From: Dokdonella_A sp046347015
Lineage (GTDB): Bacteria > Pseudomonadota > Gammaproteobacteria > Xanthomonadales > Rhodanobacteraceae
Length of the DNA: 64,000 nt
Direction of reading: 5' to 3'
Assembly: GCA_046347015.1 (NCBI GenBank)
Contig: JAXMHA010000006.1
Location: 113,064 to 177,063 of the forward strand
Numbering within the stretch: position 1 is the first letter of the stretch; each line of letters starts with the position of its first letter. The position numbers and the translations under genes were made by a program. Shown one piece after another: positions 58,570 to 64,000 of this stretch. A model generated the notes under the pieces. It had not been told where the DNA came from. It saw nothing but the letters and a program-made list of their open reading frames with translations, and did no database searches.

Positions 58570-60788
58570 GCGGGACGCTCGCGCAATGGCGTGGATCCGC
58601 CACCACGCGGTGCCGCGCGCGGCGTGCGGATCCGCAGCGTGTTCAGCACCACCGCAAGCGAACTCGCCGCCATGCCGACCGCCGCCAGCCACGGCGGCAC
58701 GAAGCCGAGCGCCGCGAACGGGATCGCGCCGAGGTTCCACGCGAAGGCCCACGCCCGGTTCTGCCGCAGGATGGCAGCCGCGCGAATCGCGGCCGCACGC
58801 GCGATCGGCAGGCCGCCGAGACCCTCGCACAACAGCAGGTCGGCGTGCGCGCGCGCGAGGGCGGCGCCGTCGACCCGCGCGGCCGAAACATCGGCGCCTG
58901 CCAGTGCGGCGGCATCGTTGCTGCCGTCGCCGACCGCCAGCACGGTGAAGCCGCTGGCGCTTTCGGCGCGCACGCAATCGATCTTCTGCCGTGGCGACAG
59001 GCGCGCGTGCCACTCGTTGATCCCGAGTCGTTCGGCGGTGGCGCGGACGCGCGCGGTGGCGTCACCGCTGGCGATGGACAGCGAGAGTCCCTGCGTGTGC
59101 AGGCTTGCGGTTGCCGCGGCGACGCCGGATTGCAGCGCTTCGGTCAGCGGCAGTCGTGCGAGCGGACCGTTGTCGTCGGCGAGCCACAGCGAGCCGTCGT
59201 CATCCTGACAACCCGCGAAACCGGCGCGGCCAAGCCGCAGCATCCGCCCCTCCACGCGTCCGCGGATGCCGCCACCCGTCTGCACGTCGACATCAACTGC
59301 GGCCGGAAGCTCCGTACCCTGCGCCGCGACCGACACCGCGCGTGCGACCGGGTGGTCGCTTTCGCGCGCCAGCGCGGCGGCGAGTTGCAGCGCGCGATCC
59401 CGCTCCATCGTCCCGAAAGTCTCGATGTCCGTGACGTGCAGCGCGGGCTCGGTCAACGTGCCGGTCTTGTCGAACACGATGCGGTCGGCACGCGCGAGCG
59501 CCGTCAGCGCGGCCGGCCGCGTGACCAGCACGCCGCGCCGCGCAAGTACGGCCATGACTCGCGCCAGCACCGCCGGCGCCGCAATCGCGAACGCGCACGG
59601 ACAGGCGACGACGAGGACGGCGAGCGTCGCGTCGAACGCGCGCGAGGGATCACGCCAGGACCAGAAGACCGCGGTGGCGACGGCCAGCACGAGCACGCGC
59701 CATGCAAAACGGCGCGACGCCGGGTCGTCGCCACTCGTCCGCGCGACCGCCGCGGCATCGGCGAGGCGCCCGAGCGTCGCCACGGCGCTGGCAGCCGTGG
59801 CACGCGTGACGCGCAGGTCCAGCGGTGCGTCGAGCACCGTGCAACCCGCGGCGATCGCATCGCCACGGCGGCGCAGGGCCGGGCGTGATTCGCCGGACAG
59901 CAGCGATTCGTCGAGGCGCGCGCGCGCGCTTTCGAGGACCCCGTCGCACGGCACGGGGCGGCCCTCGGCGACGTGGATGCAATCACCCGGCGCGAGTTCG
60001 ATCGCACCCACGCTTTCCAGCGTGCCGTCGTCGCGCCGCCGCTCCGCCGTCAACGGCATCGCATCGGCGGCGGCATCGCCAAGTGTCCTGTGGCGCCAGC
60101 GTGCGACGAGTTCGAGATGCCGGCCGAGCAGCAGCACGAAGACGAACATGCTGATCGAATCGAAGTACACCTCGCCGCTGCCGCGCACGGCGTTGCCGAC
60201 GCTGGCGAGGAAGATCAAGCCGATCGCGATCGCCACCGGGAAGTCGATGCCGGGGCGGCCGGCGCGCAGGCCCGCCAGCGCATCGCGATAGAACGGCAGC
60301 GCCGCGTAACCGACCACGGGGATCGCGCTCAGCACGCCGAGCCAGCGGAACAGCGCCGTCGTCGTCGCGTCGACCGGATCGACCACGCCGAGATAGAGGA
60401 CGAACGCGAACATCATCGCCTGCATCGAAAACAGGCCGGCGACCAGCAGCCGTCGCAGCGACGCGTCGCGCGAGTTGCGCGCGGGGTCGTCGAGCAGGGC
60501 GCTGGGCAACGGTTCGGCCGGACAGCCGGCGGCCGCGCAGGCCTCGCGCAGGCGCGGCAGCGGAAGCGTGGCATCGTCGAACGCGATGCGAATGCGCCGG
60601 GCCGGGGTTTCGAACGCCATCCGGGCCACCGCCGGCAAGGCGTGCAGTGCCCGCTCGAGCGTGAGGACGCGCACGGGTGACTGCAACGCCGGCACGCGCA
60701 GCAGCACTTCGGCGCGGCCATCGGCGCGCCGCCGCAGCACCTGCCCGAGCAGCGCCGGCCGCGACCAGGGGTCGGTGCGTGCGTTCAC
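58566..60788 (-). CDS. ccoI: Copper-exporting P1B-type ATPase CcoI/FixI
   Basis: 740 residues. The core motifs are VVACPCAFAIAAP (CPC), FDKTGTLTEPA (phosphorylated Asp), ESDHPVARAV (HP motif), LSIASGDATARVRA and VGDGSNDAAALAGADV. It supplies copper for cbb3 assembly. The start is GTG 60788 overlapping the ccoH stop. Unlike typical CcoI, the N-terminus has no CxHCG/CCxGC metal-binding segment, only an HMA-like fold without CxxC, so the chain looks N-terminally reduced. Confidence 0.92.
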   Translation of the reverse strand: MNARTDPWSRPALLGQVLRRRADGRAEVLLRVPALQSPVRVLTLERALHALPAVARMAFETPARRIRIAFDDATLPLPRLREACAAAGCPAEPLPSALLDDPARNSRDASLRRLLVAGLFSMQAMMFAFVLYLGVVDPVDATTTALFRWLGVLSAIPVVGYAALPFYRDALAGLRAGRPGIDFPVAIAIGLIFLASVGNAVRGSGEVYFDSISMFVFVLLLGRHLELVARWRHRTLGDAAADAMPLTAERRRDDGTLESVGAIELAPGDCIHVAEGRPVPCDGVLESARARLDESLLSGESRPALRRRGDAIAAGCTVLDAPLDLRVTRATAASAVATLGRLADAAAVARTSGDDPASRRFAWRVLVLAVATAVFWSWRDPSRAFDATLAVLVVACPCAFAIAAPAVLARVMAVLARRGVLVTRPAALTALARADRIVFDKTGTLTEPALHVTDIETFGTMERDRALQLAAALARESDHPVARAVSVAAQGTELPAAVDVDVQTGGGIRGRVEGRMLRLGRAGFAGCQDDDGSLWLADDNGPLARLPLTEALQSGVAAATASLHTQGLSLSIASGDATARVRATAERLGINEWHARLSPRQKIDCVRAESASGFTVLAVGDGSNDAAALAGADVSAARVDGAALARAHADLLLCEGLGGLPIARAAAIRAAAILRQNRAWAFAWNLGAIPFAALGFVPPWLAAVGMAASSLAVVLNTLRIRTPRAAPRGGGSTPLRERPA

Positions 60789-60991
60789 GGCGGGGGGTTC
60801 GCGGGAGGCGTCTTGACCGGTACGCCGAACACTTCGTGCGTGGTCGGCAATTTCGCGTCGTCGTACCGCGCGGCGACCACGATCAGCCAGGCACAGCCGG
60901 CGATCGACGCGGCGAACACGGCGATGCCGAGCCACACGACGGGTTGCGCGTACCACGCGCCGCGGCGCGGCCGGTCAGTGGGCGGCCGCAT
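60785..60991 (-). CDS. ccoH: Short CcoH/FixH-like membrane protein
   Basis: 68 residues: basic N-terminus, AWYAQPVVWLGIAVFAASIAGCAWLIVVAARYDDAKLP and a Pro-rich tail. The W-Y-x-x-P-x-x-W-L followed by one TM and ARYDD resembles the N-terminal part of FixH/CcoH (PWYxxPWxW...D). It overlaps the last 17 bp of ccoP and its stop overlaps the ccoI GTG. Identification rests on position and this partial motif. Confidence 0.62.
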   Translation of the reverse strand: MRPPTDRPRRGAWYAQPVVWLGIAVFAASIAGCAWLIVVAARYDDAKLPTTHEVFGVPVKTPPANPPP

Positions 60992-61886
60992 CCCCGCGCT
61001 GCGACAGGTAGTGGACATAGGCAGCGACCACGTGGATCTGTTCGTCGGACAGCCGCGGGCTCCACTTCGGCATGTGGCCCTGGCGACCGTTGCGGATGCT
61101 CGCTTCGACGTCGGCCAGCGTACCGCCATACAACCACGCGGCGTCGGTCAGGTTCGGCGCGCCGATGACCGGGTTGCCCTTGCCGTCGGGCCCGTGGCAC
61201 GCGATGCACGTCGTCTTGAATACGGCCTCGCCGGCCGCGGCGGCCGTGGCGTCGTGAGGTGCGCCGGATAGGCCGAGGACATACTGGGCGAGGTTCTTCA
61301 CGGTTGGCTCGCCGAGCGCGTTCCACGGCGGCATGACGCCGGAGCGGCCATCGTGGATCGACGTCGCGATGTCCTTGTCGGTGCCGCCGTAGATCCAGTC
61401 GGCGTCGGCAAGGTTCGGTGCGCCGAGCAGCACGTTGCCGAGCGCGTGGCGGCCGTGGCAAGCCGCGCAGTTGTCGACGAACAGCCGCTCGCCGATCTGC
61501 CGCGCCTGCGGATCCTGCGCGACTTCGGCGAGGCCCATCGTGCCGAATCGCTGCATCAGCGGGCCGAGCTTCGCAGCGTTGGCGGCGGTGTCCGCTGCGA
61601 GTTCGCCGTGCGACGTCCACTTGAGCGTGCCCTTGTGGTTGCCGAACCCCGGGTACAGGGCGAGGTAGATGAACGCAGAGAAGAACATCAGGAACGACAG
61701 CACGATCCACCAGCCGGGCAGACGGTGCATGCCTTCGCGGATTACGCCGTGCGCCCAGACGTGGCCGGTGGTGCCGTCCGGCAGCGTCGGCACCTTCGCG
61801 CGTGGCGCCCACAGGAACAGCAAGAACGTGATGCCCATGTTGAGCACCACGAGGAACATCACCCACCACGACCAGCCGGTGCTCAT
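60975..61886 (-). CDS. ccoP: cbb3 cytochrome c oxidase subunit III (dihaem CcoP)
   Basis: 303 residues. Two N-terminal TMs (SWWVMFLVVLNMGITFLLFLW and LPGWWIVLSFLMFFSAFIYLAL, with the YPGFGNHKGTLKWTSHGEL linker typical of CcoP) precede two cytochrome c domains with CAACHGRHALG and CIACHGPDGKG and Met ligands in GVMPPWN and GHMPKWSPRL. Passes electrons to CcoO. ATGA overlap with ccoQ. Confidence 0.95.
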   Translation of the reverse strand: MSTGWSWWVMFLVVLNMGITFLLFLWAPRAKVPTLPDGTTGHVWAHGVIREGMHRLPGWWIVLSFLMFFSAFIYLALYPGFGNHKGTLKWTSHGELAADTAANAAKLGPLMQRFGTMGLAEVAQDPQARQIGERLFVDNCAACHGRHALGNVLLGAPNLADADWIYGGTDKDIATSIHDGRSGVMPPWNALGEPTVKNLAQYVLGLSGAPHDATAAAAGEAVFKTTCIACHGPDGKGNPVIGAPNLTDAAWLYGGTLADVEASIRNGRQGHMPKWSPRLSDEQIHVVAAYVHYLSQRGDAAAH

Positions 61887-62077
61887 CGCAGCATCTCCTT
61901 GTCGGTGGCGGGGATGGTGTGGTCGGCCGGCGTGGCGTCGTCCTCCATCGGCAGCCGGGCCAACGCGCCGAACGTGCGCTGGTGGCGCGGCAACCATGCC
62001 CAGATCCAGATGCCGATGAACGCCAGCATGATCAGCGTCGTGATGACGCCGGCGACGTGGCCCCAGACCGGGCTCAC
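61883..62077 (-). CDS. ccoQ: cbb3 oxidase subunit IV CcoQ
   Basis: 64 residues: one TM (VAGVITTLIMLAFIGIWIWAW) followed by LPRHQRTFGALARLPMEDD, the CcoQ pattern (R/K...F..A..LP..D). GTG start overlapping the ccoO stop; stabilises the complex. Confidence 0.88.
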   Translation of the reverse strand: MSPVWGHVAGVITTLIMLAFIGIWIWAWLPRHQRTFGALARLPMEDDATPADHTIPATDKEMLR

Positions 62078-62730
62078 GGCGTCTTCCCCGCGGCAGCGGC
62101 CGCGCCGCCCACGGCCGGTTGCGGCTCGTTGGCGATGCCGAGTCCCTGCAGGTACGCGATCAACGCGTCCATTTCGGTCTTGCCGTCAACGGCTTTCGGC
62201 GCGCCGGCGATGTCGGCGTCGGAATACGGGTCACCCAGTTCGCGCAGCACGCGCATGCGCGCCGCGATGTCGTTGCCGTCGAGCGGAGCCTTCGCGAGCC
62301 ACGGGTACGCCGGCATGTTCGACGCCGGCTCGACCGCGCGCGGGTCCATCAGGTGCACGCGCTGCCATTCGTCCGAGTACTTGCCGCCGACGCGCGCGAG
62401 GTCCGGGCCGGTGCGCTTGCTGCCCCACTGGAACGGGCGGTCGTACACGGATTCCTCGGCGGTCGAGAAATGGCCGTAGCGTTCGGTTTCGAAACGCAGC
62501 GCGCGGATCATCTGCGAATGGCAGAGGTAGCACCCTTCGCGCACGTAGATGTCGCGGCCGGCGAGGCGCAGCGGATCGTAGGGCTTCACGTCCGCCGGCG
62601 GCTTCAAACGATGCGCTTCGACGAACAACGGCGTGATTTCGGCGAGGCCGCCGAGCGAGACCATCACGGCGGTCAGGATGCCGAGTGTCCAGGCATGCTT
62701 CTCGATGAACTCGAAGTGCCGATAGGCCAT
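62074..62730 (-). CDS. ccoO: cbb3 cytochrome c oxidase subunit II (CcoO)
   Basis: 218 residues. The N-terminal TM (FIEKHAWTLGILTAVMVSLGG) is followed by GRDIYVREGCYLCHSQMIRAL, the CcoO haem site, FQWGSKRTGPDLARVGGKYSD, and Met-side EPASNMPAYPWLA. Normal length and start; 9 bp after ccoN. Confidence 0.96.
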   Translation of the reverse strand: MAYRHFEFIEKHAWTLGILTAVMVSLGGLAEITPLFVEAHRLKPPADVKPYDPLRLAGRDIYVREGCYLCHSQMIRALRFETERYGHFSTAEESVYDRPFQWGSKRTGPDLARVGGKYSDEWQRVHLMDPRAVEPASNMPAYPWLAKAPLDGNDIAARMRVLRELGDPYSDADIAGAPKAVDGKTEMDALIAYLQGLGIANEPQPAVGGAAAAAGKTP

Positions 62731-62739
62731 GGTCGTTAC

Positions 62740-64000
62740 TCACCCCGCCGCCGGCAACGGTGCCGGTGACTGCTGCGCGATCGGCTCCGGGATCGGCACC
62801 GGGACCGGCTGGATGATCTTGCGCCGCGCGTCGGCGGCGGTGTACCAGAGGTTCCACGCCATCACCCACATGCCGAGCCAGATCAGCACGCCGCCGAACC
62901 AGCGCACGAAGTACAGCGGCTTGATCGCGAGCAGGCTGTCGATGAACGGGTAGGTCAGCGAGCCGTCGGGTTGCGTCGCGCGCCACATCACGCCTTCGGT
63001 GACGCCGGCCGTCCACATCGCGATGACGTACAGCAACGTGCCCGCGGTGTGCAGCCAGAAGTGCAGTTCCATGCCCTTGCGCGAGTGCATCTCGGGGCGT
63101 CCGAGCGCGCGTGGCGCCATCGCGTACAGCGAGCCGATCGTGATCATCGCGACCCAGCCGAGCGAGCCCGAGTGAACGTGGGCGATCGTCCAGTCGGTGT
63201 AGTGCGACAGCGAGTTCACGGTCTTGATCGCCATCATCGAGCCTTCGAACGTCGCCGCCGCGTAAAACACCAGCGCCAGCACCATGAATTTCGCGGCCGG
63301 GTCGTCCTTGAGGCGGTGCCAGGAACCGTTGAAGGTCAGCAGGCCGTTGGCGGCCGAGCCCCAGCTCGGCATCAGCAGCACCAGCGAGAACGCCATGCCG
63401 ACCGACTGCACCCAGTCCGGCAGCGCGGTGTACATCAGGTGGTGCGAGCCGGCCCACATGTAGATCGAGATCAGCGCCCAGAAGTTGACGATCGAGAAGC
63501 GGTAGCTCCACAACGGCTGCTGGGCCTGGCGTGGCACGAAGTAGTACATCATCCCGAGGAAACCCGCGGTCAGGAAGAACGCGACCGCGTTGTGGCCGTA
63601 CCACCACTGCACCATCGCGTCGACGGTGCCGGAATAGATCGGGTACGACTTCGTCCACGACACCGGCAGCGCGAGGTTGTTGACGATGTGCAGCAGGCCG
63701 ACCGCGATGATGAAGGCGCCGTAGTACCAGTTCGCGACGTAGATGTGGCGGATGCGACGGCGCGCCAGCGAGCCGAAGAACACCACCCCGAAACTGACCC
63801 ACACCACGGCGATCAGAATGTCGACCCACCACTCGGGTTCGGCGTATTCCTTGCTCTGCGTGAGGCCGAACGGCATCGACACCATTGCCAGCACGCAGGC
63901 GAGCTGCCAGCCCCAGAACGTGAACTCGGCCAGCCGGTCGAAGGCGAGCCGCGCATGCCCGGTGCGCTGCACGACGTAGTAACACGTTCCCATCAATGCG
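62740..64000 (-). CDS. ccoN: cbb3 cytochrome c oxidase subunit I (CcoN), N-terminus beyond window
   Basis: About 420 residues are present; roughly 60 N-terminal residues lie beyond the right edge. Ligands: WWYGHNAVAFFLTAGFLG (CuB His), IYMWAGSHHLMYTALPDW (CuB His-His with the cross-linked Tyr six residues before) and TDWTIAHVHSGSLGW (haem b/b3 His). The catalytic subunit of the high-affinity cbb3 oxidase; first of the ccoNOQP-H-I-S order read here. The upstream promoter is not visible. Confidence 0.96.
   Translation of the reverse strand, partial: ALMGTCYYVVQRTGHARLAFDRLAEFTFWGWQLACVLAMVSMPFGLTQSKEYAEPEWWVDILIAVVWVSFGVVFFGSLARRRIRHIYVANWYYGAFIIAVGLLHIVNNLALPVSWTKSYPIYSGTVDAMVQWWYGHNAVAFFLTAGFLGMMYYFVPRQAQQPLWSYRFSIVNFWALISIYMWAGSHHLMYTALPDWVQSVGMAFSLVLLMPSWGSAANGLLTFNGSWHRLKDDPAAKFMVLALVFYAAATFEGSMMAIKTVNSLSHYTDWTIAHVHSGSLGWVAMITIGSLYAMAPRALGRPEMHSRKGMELHFWLHTAGTLLYVIAMWTAGVTEGVMWRATQPDGSLTYPFIDSLLAIKPLYFVRWFGGVLIWLGMWVMAWNLWYTAADARRKIIQPVPVPIPEPIAQQSPAPLPAAG

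Overview
This is a GC-rich (roughly two-thirds G+C), gene-dense bacterial chromosome segment with about 64 protein genes, one tRNA, one clear riboswitch and one candidate small RNA. It has no phage genes, transposases, CRISPR array or rRNA. Several features point to a gammaproteobacterium of the Xanthomonadales (Rhodanobacteraceae/Lysobacter-like): tryptophan 2,3-dioxygenase matches the Xanthomonas enzyme residue for residue at the active site (H55, R117, H240), pgk-pyk-class I aldolase are linked, there are TAGAAT-type -10 boxes, a late-kynurenine aldehyde dehydrogenase/deaminase pair, and a secreted protein with a GDGFDG tag. The lineage is an inference.

Layout: 0-4.4 kb, minus strand, is the tail of the kynurenine route (2-aminomuconate semialdehyde dehydrogenase and a RidA-type 2-aminomuconate deaminase), an exported protein and a FUSC membrane protein cut by the left edge. 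4.5-8.9 kb holds glycolysis (pgk, pyk, a TonB_C-like exported protein, class I fba). 9-12 kb, minus: cysK, a macro-domain hydrolase, mscL, an FAH-family hydrolase. 12-16.9 kb: a MacAB-like ABC exporter (adaptor, ATPase, two permeases). 17-21.6 kb: Tat-type intradiol dioxygenase, EamA exporter, small membrane protein, Rieske protein, SLC13 transporter. 21.6-26.4 kb, minus: thiS, two M16 peptidases, thiG, trmB. 26.5-30.3 kb: FecR/DUF6600 protein, tRNA-Gly(CCC), RimK-like ligase. 30.3-35.5 kb: exported protein, BlaI-M56/TonB_C sensor pair, a candidate structured sRNA, and a two-component system. 35.5-45.4 kb: ilvE and the methionine/SAM cycle (metF, ahcY, metK). The ahcY operon has an SAH riboswitch and a palindromic operator, and a low-GC four-helix-bundle gene flanked by heptamer repeats sits inside it. 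45.5-49.7 kb: an NrtR-type regulator divergent from a metallophosphatase over two 21-bp operators, then a DUF5916 outer-membrane protein. 49.7-54.6 kb: branched-chain 2-oxoacid dehydrogenase (E1alpha, E1beta, DUF1304, E2) and tryptophan 2,3-dioxygenase. 54.6-64 kb, minus: a group III truncated haemoglobin, a second divergent cbb3-like oxidase under a class II FNR-type promoter, and the canonical ccoNOQP-H-I-S cluster, with ccoN cut by the right edge.

Common themes: many genes are coupled by ATGA/GTGA stop-start overlaps; three genes appear to have leaderless GTG-start transcripts; and the window combines SAM/SAH recycling, tryptophan and branched-chain amino-acid catabolism, NAD-linked regulation and microaerobic respiration. 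Enzyme identities rest on motifs read directly from the translations. Regulatory sites are pattern-based proposals.
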